This document shows, piece after piece, positions 49,191 through 60,457 of a stretch of 64,000 nt of DNA; the first letter of the stretch is position 1; each line of letters begins with the position of its first letter. The translations under genes were made by a program, and so were the position numbers. The notes beneath the pieces were generated by a model. It searched no databases. It was not told the DNA's origin and was given only the letters and a program-made list of their open reading frames with translations. The DNA is from Centrapalus pauciflorus (lineage: Eukaryota > Streptophyta > Magnoliopsida > Asterales > Asteraceae), in contig JAANYP010002982.1 in the NCBI GenBank assembly GCA_020465985.1, positions 1 to 64,000 of the forward strand. Direction: 5' to 3'.

Positions 49191-49500
49191 TGACGATCAA
49201 ACGGTGATTTAGGGTTTGAGAGATGTGTGTGTGAATCGCTCAAAGAGAAGGTTTGGAAAAGATCGTGGAAGATATTTTTGCAGCTGGTAGTTACAATTGA
49301 ACGAAACTTGGACCTTTAAAGGTTTGGCATTTCGAAAATATCTAATCCCGCGCACACACTTATAAGAAATTACCGAATTACCCTGCACACTTTGACAGAT
49401 CAAGTGAAAACAACTAACAGTCCGAGTGAAATGAACTTGCAGCTTGAGAAAAGACTCAAGCTGTTAGTTGAAAATTAAGCATATTCTAATGAAACAGTGT

Positions 49501-49512
49501 CTCCCCCCTTAA
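49501..49512 (-). other. Internal polypurine tract after pol (B2)
   Basis: On the minus strand TTAAGGGGGGAG is followed by ACACTGTTTCATTAGAATATG, between the pol end and ORF3. It resembles the real 3' border GGGGGAGAT|TGTTTGGAAATATTC of this family. Confidence 0.55.
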
Positions 49513-49570
49513 TCAAGCATATGAAATATAAATATTCTTCATAAAATAAGAGAGAATGATGAAAAACAAA

Positions 49571-52500
49571 TTAATCCATATTAACCATGCCAATATTTGA
49601 TACTAGAAAGGTGAATCTTCCTACATCAAATGGTTTTGTAAATAGATCAGCTAACTGATCATCTGTATGAATTTTGGTAACTTGGATTAATTTCTTCTCA
49701 TTACAATCTCTTATAAAATGAAATCTAATGTCAATATGCTTAGTTTTGGAAAATTTCACTGGATTTTATACGATGCTTATGGCACTTGAGTTGTCAATGT
49801 AAATAGGAGTAGATAAAAAGTTCATACCATAGTCTCTTAGTTGATTCTGAATCCACATCACTTGGGAACAGCAGCTTGCAGCTGCTACATATTCTGCTTC
49901 AGTAGATGAGGTGGAGACAGTTGTTTGTTTTTTGCACTGCCAAGAGACCAGTCTTGCTCCTAGATATTGACATCCACCAGTTGTGGATTTTCTGTCAATG
50001 TTGCATCCTCCATAGTCACTATCAGAGGAGGTTGTTAGTTCAAGAGGAGAGTCTTTAGGATACCATAGGCCCAAATGAGGTTGGCCCATGAGATATCTAA
50101 AAATTCTCTTCACAGCAAACAGATGTGAGTCCTTTGGAGCACATTGAAACCTGGCACAAACACAAACAGCAAACATTATATCAGGTCTAGAAGATGTGAG
50201 GTACATAAGTGAACCTATCAAGGATCTGTATAGGTGAATGTCCACATCTACTCCATCTTTGTCTGCATCAAGCTGCTTGTGAGTGTCCATTGGAGTACTA
50301 GCAACTTTGGTATCTTTGTAACAAACTTTTCCAGAATGTCTTTAACATACTTTGATTGACTTATAAAAAGTCCTGTGGGCTTCTGCCTGACCTGCAATCC
50401 TAGAAAGAAGGTGAGTTCTCCCATTGAACTCATTTGAAACTTTTTGTGCATCAGTGTCTCAAACTCTTTGCACAGACTGTCATTTGTAGACCCAAAGATG
50501 ATATCATCAACATAGATCTGAACAAGCAAAATCTCAAATTTGATGGACTTTGTGAACAATGTTTTGTCCAGAGTACCTCTCTTGAATCCATTTTGTAGAA
50601 GATATGATGACAAAGTGTCATACCATGCTCTTGGGGCTTGGTGGAGTCCATAGAGGGCTTTGTCTAATTTGTAGACTCTGTCTGGACACTTGTAGTCCTC
50701 AAATCCAGGGGGTTGACACACATAGACCTCTTCTTCGATTGTACCATACAGGAATGCAGATTTCACATCCATTTGGTACACTTTAAATCCTTTGAAGCTG
50801 GCATAAGCTAGGAACAGTCTGATGGCTTCTATCCTTGCTACTGGGGCAAAGACATCATCATAATCTATTCCTTCTTCTTGAGTGTATCCTTGTGCTACCA
50901 GTCTTGCTTTGTTCTTGATTACTACTCCTCTCTCATCCTTCTTGTTTCTGAACACCCATCTTGTACCAATTGCTCTATTTCCTCTAGGTAAGTCAACTAG
51001 AGTCCATACATTCTGAATCTTGAATTGCAGAAGTTCTTCTTGCATTGCCTCAATCCAAGATGGATCCTTCAGAGCCTCAGATGCCTTCTTAGGTTCTAAT
51101 TGTGACATGAAGCATGCAAGTTCAAAGGCAGCTAGATTGAATTCAGGAACTGCTGATTCAGCATCAGTAGACTCCTTGTGAACCATTGTCCTTGTCTGTA
51201 CAGGTGTGCGTGGATCACCCATTATCTGGTTGAGAGGGTGATACTTGTGAACTCTGAGTGTGGGCTCTCTTCCTGTTGGAAATGATCTTCCTAGATTTGT
51301 AACATCTCCTTCAAGACCACTTGATGGTTCTGCTTCAGGAACAGCTTGACCAAAAGATGGGACTGTTTCCCTGTTGGATGGAGCTGTTACCTCAGGACTT
51401 GGGATTGGCACTTCATAATCTAGATTTGGATCATGTGGAGCATCCAGTACCCCTGGTGGGTCACAAGATAGAAGTGGTAGAACAGTATACTCATCCCATT
51501 TATCAGAATCTTCAACAGTCTGAAACTTTGTGCCAACAGCTTGAATATTTGTGGGACCAGCATGAGAATTTGTCTTGGCAGCTTCAACCCTGTTTTCATT
51601 AGTTTCGGCAGAATACTCAACAAAGCTCAGAGAATTTGTTAGTGAATCTAAATCAAACAACCAATCAGGACCAATGCCTTTGACATTTGCAGTGTTTTCA
51701 TTAAACTCAACATTGACACTTTCTTCAACGGTTTTAGACACACTGTTATATACCCTATAGGCTTTGCTTTGATTAGAGTATCCTACAAAGAAACCTTCTT
51801 CTGCCTTACTTTCAAACTTACCTAAGTGATTTTTAGTGTGAGGAATAGTGCATGAACAGCCAAAAGACTTTAGAAAGGCTATTAAGGGAACTCTATGATG
51901 GAATAATTCATATGGAGTTTTCCCTTGTGATTGAACAACTTGAACCGTATTTAGCACATAACAAGCTGTATTAACTGCCTCTGCCCAAAAGGTCATTGGC
52001 AGTTTGGAATCAACTAGCATGGTTCCAGCCTCAATTAAAGTTCTGTTCTTTCTTTCAGCTACACCATTTTGTTGTGGTGTTCTTGGTGCACTATATTGCC
52101 TTGCAATGCCTTTAGACTCACGGAAACTGTGTAGGATATGATTTTTAAACTCAGTTCCATTGTCTGACCTGATCACCTTAACTTTTAAGTTGGATTGGTT
52201 TTCTATCTTAATGATAAATGGTTTAACTAACTCAGCAGTTTCATCTTTAGTCCTAAGAAAGTAGACCCATGTAAATCTGGTGAAATCATCAACAATGACT
52301 AAATAGTAAGCTCTTTTATTCAAACTCAAAACAGATGGATGACCAAAGAGATCCATATGAATAAGATGAAGAGCAGATGAGATTGAATTTACTTCTTTGA
52401 CCTTATGATAAGTTTTGTGTTGCTTGCCTTTAAGGCATGCTACACAATGATCATCACAGATGAACTCCTTTTGTGGTAAATCTCTTACCAAATTCTTTTT

Positions 52501-52990
52501 GACTTCATGTGACACATCCTTCTGTGCCAAAGAGCAGACTCATTAGATGATGCTTTGGATATCAAACAGCTTAAAGTATTGGATTTGGGTAGAAGATCTG
52601 TGTCCAAACAGTAGACATTGTCCTTTCTTGGTGTTCTCAATAAAACAAGATTTTCAGAAATTTTAAAATCCTTTGAAAGAACAATGCACTCATAGTCTGT
52701 GAATAGAACAATATTTTATTTATCACAGATTCGAGACACACTTAGTAAATTGTACTTCAGCTGTTCAACATACAAAACATCATTGAAGATCATATTGCTT
52801 GCTTTGACAGTAACTTTACCTGTTACCTTACCTCCCTTGGAATTTCCTCCAAATGCAACAAATCCACCTTCAAAGCCTTTGAAATTTGACAAGCATTCAG
52901 AATTGCCTGTCATGTGCCTAGAGCATCCACTATCCAAATGCCATCTTGTTTTATGTTGTGACCTGCGGGTGCCCTGCACAAATAAAAGCT
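49571..52990 (-). pseudogene. B2 pol: protease, integrase, RT, RNase H
   Basis: Minus strand. Protease WHLDSGCSRHMTG (near 52920) is followed by a TAA at about 52717. A 26-base deletion near 52510 removes part of the zinc segment, so the long frame (52530-50248, 760 codons) starts artificially. It holds integrase (LIHMDLFG, RSDNGTEFKN, QQNGVAERKNRT), the RT linker and RT (GTRWVFRNKKDERGVVIKN, YQMDVKSAFLYGTIEEEVYV, catalytic QIYVDDIIFGS). A lost base near 50330 shifts the frame before RNase H (50290-49766: YRSLIGSLMYLTSSRPDIM, DSDYGGCNIDRKSTTGG, SSTEAEYVAAASCCSQV), then a stop and FSKTKHIDIRFHFIRD to 49571. Catalytic residues of integrase, RT and RNase H all look intact. Confidence 0.9.
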
Positions 52991-55654
52991 TAGTTAGTAG
53001 TGGAGTAAACCCAAACCAAGTTGGTTTTGGGTTGTCCTTGTGCATTGACATAACTAAACACTGCTTGTGACTTTTTATACTTAGTGAGATCCACTGGTGG
53101 ATTCTGTGAAGAATATTTAGTTATGACATGAGGTATCCAGGTGTTCTTTCCAACCTTTTCATTAACAGTCTCAGATGATCCATTACCAGTTCCAGTTTTA
53201 GGCTTAGCAGTTTGAACTGAGTTTTTAGTGCTAACAGCTTCAGAGTTTGCACTACCAGTTCTAACTTTAGGCCTAGCAGTCTCAATATTTGTATCAGCAG
53301 TTTGATCTGAGTCTTTGGCTTTAACACACCATATCTGTTTAAAATTTGATTTGGGTTTTGCCAAAATTTGTTTTTGGTGTGTAGACTGCTTTTTATTGAC
53401 TTTTAAGAACATGTGATCAACTATCTTCTTTGGAACTGGTGCAATAGGTGGTTTAGCCTTAGAATTCTTTGTGTTATGAACAGATACCTGTTTCTGAACC
53501 ACAGTCTGTTTTGCAACAGATGGTTTATACAAACAATGACTGGCCAAATGATTTTTCATGCCACAATGGAAGCATCTTTTGATTGTTTTGATTGGAGAAC
53601 CAGTTTTGTTGGACCATAACTGGTTCTTGTTCCTTTGATTTCCCCTTACGTGCTGTTGTGTGGGAAACTTTTGGACACCATGCTTTTGGCATGTGCAGAT
53701 TGGAACAGTCTTACTCCTTTTATTAACTTTTGAGAAAGATGCAATGCTACAGTTAGAAGGTACAGAAACATGTGGAGAAGCATTGCATACACTCATCTTC
53801 TCTTTTCCTTTCTTATTGAGGGTAGGAGTTTCTATAGGTGCACTCATTGTTTTGGGTTCTCTCTCAACTTCTTTACACTCACAGACTTCATTTGGAATCA
53901 GTTCTTCTTTAGATTCAGGACTGTTTTCAAGGACAGGATCTACAGTGGTTATTGACTCATCTAATGGTTCATTAACAAGCCTATCAGCAACTTCACTCAT
54001 GGGATGAATGTATTTGTTGTTGTATGGGGGTGGAGTGGCTCTGTATCCTATACCTTCTTTGGGATTGAGCTGAGATTTGACCCTATCTTTAAATTGAACT
54101 TCCATTAGGTGTTCCAGCTTTTAATTTGCCAGTTTGAAGTTTCCTAAATCTATATTGACAGATTCTATTTTCTTGTTAGCTTCTAACACCTTCTGTTCAG
54201 CCTCAACTAATTTCTTATTAAGGGACTCTATTTTCTTATTCAGTTCCTTTTCTCCCACTCATGATATGTTCTATCATGTCCCATTTGAATCTCATTATCT
54301 TTATAGTCATTGATCTGTTTTTCAAGATCTTCTATGGCCTGCATGTACTCATATCTCCTTTCTTCCATCTTAGCTAGAGTTTTGCACATGCTCTCATTAT
54401 GATCTCTGTACTTTTTTACCATATTTTTGCATGTTTGAGAGCAGAGTTTAGCATTTACCTCAGATGGTAGTTCAGTGGAAGTGACATTAGATGTTTCTGC
54501 CATAAGAGCTTGATTTTGAAACTCCTCTTCTGTCTGATCATCCAGTCAAACACATTGTCTTCTTGAGAAACAAGTGCTTGTGATGATGAAGTTTGATTTG
54601 TCTGCTGGGGTCTTGGTGGCTGTTGACCTTGGGATCTGCATTCTGTGGCAAAGTGTCCAAGCTTGTGGCATTTAAAGCATTCAACTTTTGATTTATCAAA
54701 AGCTGGTTTGCCATCTGGTCTGGCTTGAAAGTTTGGTCTGCCAGTTCTTTTCAGAAATCTTTTAGCCCTCATAGTCAACATAGCATGCTGCCATTTCATG
54801 TCCATCTCTTCTAGATCATCTGGATGGGTTTGTTCTAAATCTTCAGCATTTAGAGCAAACAGTCCATCATTGGCAACAAAAGCTTCATAATGAACTTCCA
54901 GTAGGGTTACCATCAGCACCTGAAAAGGAATCACAACAGTTAGATTTATCAGTTAATGCTGATGACAGTAGAGCAGTGTTATGGTTGTATGAAAGGATTT
55001 CTTTTTATTTTCAATCTCAGTTTCAAACACTCTCAGACTGTTGTAAAGGTCATCCAACTCTATTTCATCAAGAGTATCTTTTGTTCTCCATTGGGCAGCA
55101 TAGACTGTCCACTCTTCACCAAGTGATCTAAGAAATTTTTTGTTCACTTCATCTTGATCCAAGCTGACTTTGGCACTCTCCAATTCACCTATCAGTTTAT
55201 TAAACCTGTCAAAGATTTGAGTAAGGTTTTCATTCTTGCCACCTGAAAAGTTTTCATACTGCTGTTTCAGAAGATCTTTTTTATTCCTTTTGGTGCTAGC
55301 ATTACCAGCAAATATTTTCTCTAAAGCAATCCAAAGGGGACGAGCAGTATAGAACTTTTTAAACTGATGTTGATAAGCATTAGGAATGGCTATCTGTAAA
55401 AGTGTAACAGCTTTCACTTCATTCATTCTAGCCTTTCTTTCATGTTCAGCCTTTGGAGGTGTTTTTATGGGCTTGCCCTCAACATCTAGTTCAGGATCAA
55501 CTACAGGAGGAAATTCAACAGCTTCCCATATGGCATAATCAATAAATGGAATGTGCTGTTGAATCCTGAGTTTCCACATCTCGAACTCAGTTGGTTTGAG
55601 CATAGGCACTTTGAGTCCTTGCCCAGATCCACTGCTGCTATTATCAAATTCCAT
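52991..55654 (-). pseudogene. B2 gag with two zinc knuckles
   Basis: Minus strand from ATG 55654. Capsid-like MEFDNSSSGSGQGLKVPMLK to ELDDLYNSLRVFETEIENKK, frameshift near 54955, then a first zinc knuckle CFKCHKLGHFATEC (near 54680). Next a coiled-coil part (MVKKYRDHNESMCKTLAKM, EDLEKQINDYKDN), further frame breaks near 54500 and 54240, and a long basic linker with a second knuckle CFHCGMKNHLASHC (near 53570). The frame ends LVWVYSTTN and TAA (52990-52992) just ahead of the protease, which lies in another frame. B1 has the same end (56640-56642), so the gag-pol frame change is ancestral. Confidence 0.85.
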
Positions 55655-55729
55655 TGCAGAAAAATAAAAATTTTAAAAGAAAGCTTCTAACTTTGAAAAC
55701 AAAGAAAAACCTTAGCCTCTGATACCACT
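53251..55729. other. Spacer of the inverted repeat (with 55730-56381)
   Basis: Segment between the two arms, containing only B2 gag, its primer site (TGGTATCAGAGG on the minus strand, 55716-55727) and then the 5' LTR. The corresponding gag segment of B1 is absent. Confidence 0.85.
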
Positions 55730-56381
55730 TGTCAAGATCAAAATCACTACCTAAGATTAACTGGTTTGAATCAATCAGAGTATAAAACCAATAACCTTGT
55801 ATTGAATCAAAGTCCAATTAAGAAGTTTGCGGAATAACACTTAACTGTTTTAAGAAAAGCTTTCAAAACAAATAACACATAAATATAATCAAAAATCAAA
55901 TCTTTTGTATTTCCAAACTCAATGATTACAATCACCTCTAATCTGTTTGATTAGACGAAGAACACAGACTGTTCTTAGGGTTTTACAACCTTAGAGGCTT
56001 ATGAAAACTTAATCACAAAGCAATTACAACTGAATCAAAACATGTACGTGCAGACTTACAATAGAAAAACCTATTCTATGTATATATAAAGCCTTCTGAT
56101 TTGTTTCCTTGAAAAACTCTGATTTCTCTGGCAGTAGATATGCTTGAATCTTCGAATATAAATCTCTTCCTGAATTTCACCACTTTCTGTTTATTAAACT
56201 GTTGAGCAGCTTGAAGACTATCTGTTGAGCAGCTTGAACTCAAGACTGGCAGCTTGAACTTTTGAACTAGCAGCTCGAACTTACTCAACTAACAGCTTGA
56301 ACTTTGTAATTACACAGAAGATCTACTAACAGTTTGAGAAATCTAACTAACAACTTGACATACTTAGAATATTTCCCAACA
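55730..56381 (-). repeat. 5' LTR of B2
   Basis: 652 bp, minus-strand TGTTGGGAAATATTC (56381) to GATCTTGACA (55730). It resembles the B1 5' LTR at the five sites that separate 5' from 3' LTRs in this locus. It abuts B1 sequence GCAAACTCTGAAG at 56382. Confidence 0.92.
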
Positions 56382-58005
56382 GCAAACTCTGAAGCTGTTA
56401 GCACTAAAAACTCAGTTCAAACTGTTAAGCCTAAAACTGGAACTGGTAATGGATCATCTGAGACTGTTAATGAAAAGGTTGGAAAGAACACCTGGATACC
56501 TCATGTCATAACTAAATATTCTTCACAGAATCCACCAGTGGATCTCACTAAGTATAAAAAGTCACAAACAGTGTTTAGTTATGTCAATGCACAAGGACAA
56601 CCCAAAACCAACTTGGTTTGGGTTTACTCCACTACTAACTAAGCTTTTATTTGTGCAGGGCACCCACAGGTCACAACATAGAACAAGATGGCATTTGGAT
56701 AGTGGATGCTCTAGGCACATGACAGGCAATTTTGAATGCTTGTCAAATTTCAAAGGCTTTGAAGGAGAATTTGTTGCATTTGGAGGAAATTCCAGAGGTA
56801 AGGTAACAGGTAAAGGTACTGTTAAAGCAGGCAATATGATCTTCAATGATGTTTTGTATGTTGAACAGCTGAAGTACAATTTACTAAGTGTGTCTCAAAT
56901 CTGTGATAAACAAAACATTGTTCTGTTCACAGAATCTGAGTGCATTGTTCTTTCAAAAGATTTTAAAATACCCGAAAATCTTGTTTTACTTAAAACACCA
57001 AGAAAGGACAATGTCTACTGTTTGGACACAGATCTTTTATCCAAATCAAATACTTTAAGCTGTTTGATATCCAAAGCATCATCCAATGAGTCTGCTCTTT
57101 GGCACAGAAGGATGTGTCACATGACCTTCAAATCTATGAATGTTTTAGTCAAAAAGAATTTGGTAAGAGGTTTACCACAAAAGGAGTTCATCTGTGATGA
57201 TCATTGTGTAGCATGCCTTAAAGGCAAGCAACACAAAACTTCTCATAAGGCCAAAGAAGTAAATTCAATCTCATTTGCTCTTCATCTTATTCATATGGAT
57301 CTCTTTGGTCGAACATCTATTTTGAGTTTGAATAAAAGATCTTACTGTTTAGTCATTGTTGATGATTTCACCAGATTTACATGGGTCTACTTTCTTAGGA
57401 CTAAAGATGAAACTGCTGAGTTAGTTAAATCATTTATCCTTAAGATAGAAAACCAATCCAATTTAAAAGTTAAAGTGATCAGGTCAGAAAATGGAACTGA
57501 GTTTAAAAATCATATCCTAAACAGTTTCTGTGAGTCTAAAGGCATTGCAAGGCAATATAGTGCACCAAGAACACCACAACAAAATGGTGTAGCTGAAAGA
57601 AAGAACAGAACTTTAATTGAGGCTGCTAGAACCATGCTAGCTGATTCCAAACTGCCAATGACCTTTTGGGTAGAGGCAGTCAATAGAGCTTGTTATGTGC
57701 TAAATAGGGTTCAAGTTGTTCAATCACAAGGGAAAACTCCATATGAGTTATTCCATCATAGAGTTCCCTTAATAGCCTTTCTAAAGTCTTTTGGTTGTTC
57801 ATGCACTATTCCTCACACTAAAACTCACTTAGGTAAGTTTGAAAGTAAGGCAGAAGAAGGTTTCTTTGTAGGATACTCTAATCAAAGCAAAGCCTATAGG
57901 GTATATAACAGTGTGTCTAAAACCATTGAAGAAGTGCCAATGTTGAGTTTAATGAAAACACTGCAAATGTCAAAGGCATTGGTCTTGATTGGTTGTTTGA
58001 TTTAG
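56382..58005 (+). pseudogene. B1 gag end, protease and integrase
   Basis: From 56382 the gag text NSEAVSTKNSVQTVKPKTG runs to QPKTNLVWVYSTTN and TAA (56640-56642). The pol frame overlaps it from 56581: FVQGTHRSQHRTRWHLDSGC with SRHMTG (protease), LWHRRMCHMTFKSMNVL and CVACLKGKQH (zinc segment), LIHMDLFG, RSENGTEFKN (catalytic Asp changed to Glu) and QQNGVAERKNRTLIEAART (integrase). A one-base loss near 57935 ends the frame at 58005. The D-to-E change in the core suggests loss of integrase function. A TTATTTGTGCAG tract at 56648-56659, before the protease, resembles a splice acceptor. Confidence 0.88.
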
Positions 58006-60077
58006 ATTCACTAACAAATTCTCTGAGCTTTGTTGAGTATTCTGCAGAAACTGATGAAAACAGGGTTGAAGCTGCCAACACAAATTCTCATGCTGGTCCC
58101 ACGAATATTCAAGTTGTTGGCACAAAGTTTCAGACTGTTGAAGATTCTGATAAAATGGGATGAGTATACTGTTCTACCACTTCTATCTTGTGACCCACCA
58201 GGGGTACTAGATGCTCCACATGATCCAAATCTAGATTATGAAGTGCCAATCCCAAACCTGAGGTAACAGCTCCATCCAACAGGGAAACAGTCCCATCTTC
58301 TGGTCAAGCTGTTCCTGAAGCAGAACCAACAAGTGGTACCGAAGGAGATGATACAAATCTAGGAACATCATTTCCAACAGGAAGAGAGCCCACACTCAGA
58401 CTTCACAAGTATCACCCTCTCAATCAGATAATGGGTGATCCACGCACTCCTGTACAGATAAGGACAATGGTTCACAAGGAGTCTACTGATGCTGAATTAG
58501 CAGTTTCTGAATTCAGTCTAGCTGCCTTTGAACATGCATGTTTCATGTCACAATTACAACCTTAGAAGGCATCTGAGGCTTTGAAAGATCCATCTTGGAC
58601 TGAGGCAATGCAGGAAGAACTACTGCAATTCAAGATTCAGAATGTATGGACTCTAGTTGACTTACTTAGAGGAAAGAGAGCAATTGGTACAAGATGGGTG
58701 TTCAGAAACAAGAAGGATGAGTGAGGGATAGTAATCAAGAACAAAGCAAGACTGGTAGCACAAGGATACACTCAAGAAGAAGGAATAGATTATGATTATG
58801 TCTTTGCCCCAGTAGCAAGGATAGAAGCCATCAGACTGTTCCTAGCCTATGCCAGCTTCAAAGGATTTAAAGTGTACCAAATGGATGTGAAGTCTGCATT
58901 CCTGTATGGTACAATTAAAGAAGAAGTCTATGTGTGTCAACCCCCTGGATTTGAGGACTATAAGTATCCAGACAGAGTCTACAAATTAGACAAAGCCCTC
59001 TATGGACTACACCAAGCCCCAAGAGCATGGTATCACACTCTGTCATCATACCTTCTACAAAATGGATTCAAGAGAGGTACTCTGGACAAAACATTGTTCA
59101 CAAAGTCCATCAAATCTGAGATTTTGCTTCTTCAGATTTATGTTGATGATATCATCTTTTGATCCACAAATGACAGTCTGTGCAAAGAGTTTGAGTCATT
59201 AATGCACAAAAAGTTTCAAATGAGTTCAATGGGAGAACTCACCTTCTTTCTAGGATTGCAGGTCAAGTAGAAGCCCACAGGACTTTTTATAAGTCAATCA
59301 AAGTATGTTAAATACATCCTGGAAAAGTTAGGTTACAAAGAAACCAAAGTTGCTAGTACTCCAATGGACACTCACAAGCAGCTTGATGCAGACAAAGCTG
59401 GAGTAGATGTGGACATTCACCTATACAGATCCTTGATAGGTTCACTAATGTACCTCACATCTTCTAGACCTGATATAATGTTTGTTGTTTGTGCCAGGTT
59501 TCAATGTGCTCCAAAGGACTCACATCTGTTTGCTGTTAAGAGAATTTTTAGATATCTCAAGGGCCAACCTCATTTGGGCCTATGGTATCCTAAAGACTCT
59601 CCTCTTGAACTAACAGCCTACTCTGACAGTGACTATGGAGGGTGCAACATTGACAGAAAAACCACTACTGGTGGATGTCAATATCTAGGAGCAAGACTGG
59701 TTTCTTGGCAGTGCAAAAAGCAAACAACTGTTTCCACCTCATCTACTGGAGCAGAATATGTAGCAGCTGCCAGCTGCTGTTCCCAAGTGATGTGGATTCA
59801 GAATCAACTGAGAGACTATGGTATGAACTTCTTATCTACACCTATTTACATTGACAATTCAAGTGTCATAAGCATCGTACAAAATCCAGTGAAATTTCCC
59901 AAAACCAAGTATATAGATATTAGATTTCATTTTATAAGAGATTGTAATGAGAAGAAATTAATCCAAGTTACCAAAATTCATACAGATGATCAGTTAGCTT
60001 ATCTATTTACAAAACCATTTGATGTAGGAAGATTCACCTTCCTAGTATCAAATATTGGTATGGTTAATATGGATTAA
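58006..60077 (+). pseudogene. B1 RT and RNase H
   Basis: RT linker frames (58030-58266) and RT with stops at about 58563 (TAG), 58721 (TGA), 59161 (TGA after YVDDIIF) and 59269 (TAG). Texts include KARLVAQGYTQEEGIDYD, YQMDVKSAFLYGTIKEEVYV, LYGLHQAPRAWYHTL and QIYVDDIIF. RNase H from 59364: YRSLIGSLMYLTSSRPDIM, DSDYGGCNIDRKTTTGG, STGAEYVAAASCCSQV (E changed to G in the active-site text), ending GRFTFLVSNIGMVNMD at 60077. More decayed than B2. Confidence 0.88.
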
Positions 60078-60457
60078 TTTGTTTTTCATCATTCTCTCTT
60101 ATTTTATGAAGAATATATTTATTTCATATGCTTCATTAAGGGGGAGACACTGTTTCATAAGAATATGCTTAATTTTCAACTAACAGCTTGAGTCATTTCT
60201 CAAGCTGCTAGTTCATTTTACTCGGACTGTTAGTTGTTTTCACTTGATCTGTCAAACTGTGCAGGGTAATTCTGTAATTTCTTATAAGTGTGTGCGCGGG
60301 ATTAGATATTTTTGAAATGTCCAAACCTTTAAAGGTCCCAGTTTCGTTCAATTGTAACTACCAGTTGCAAAAATATCTTCCACGATCTTTTCCAAACCTT
60401 CTCTCTGAGCGATTCACACACACATCTCTCAAACCCTAAATCACCGTTTGATCGTCA
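60078..60457 (+). promoter_or_regulatory. Pol-ORF3 spacer of B1: internal polypurine tract and LTR-like motifs
   Basis: AAGGGGGAGA (60138-60147) is followed by CACTGTTTCATAAGAATATG. Then AACTAACAGCTTGAG, CTCAAGCTGCTAGTT and GACTGTTAGTT (60176-60236) repeat the CAAGCTGTTAGTT motif of the LTR. A CT-rich stretch (ACACACATCTCTCAAACCC) leads to the ORF3 ATG at 60458. It could be an internal promoter and leader; this is inference from motif sharing. Confidence 0.4.

Larger units (their letters stand above)
45553..53250 (-). repeat. Left arm of a giant inverted repeat
   Basis: Reverse complement of 56382-64000 along its whole length with scattered substitutions and small indels (7,698 against 7,619 bases). 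45553 pairs with 64000, 45656 with 63897 and 53250 with 56382. It covers host flank, 3' LTR, ORF3, pol and the end of gag. Confidence 0.92.
45656..56381 (-). mobile_element. Copia-B copy B2, complete inverted element inside B1
   Basis: Minus-strand element of 10.7 kb with 3' LTR at 45656-46306, polypurine tract, ORF3, pol, gag, primer site and 5' LTR at 55730-56381. The outer 5' LTR border is exact (TGTTGGGAAA | pol of B1), as made by integrase, but the base repeats outside the two ends do not match (GACTC at left, GCAAA at right). The left flank is instead an inverted copy of B1's own right flank. Pol is the least damaged in the window but still frameshifted. Confidence 0.9.
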
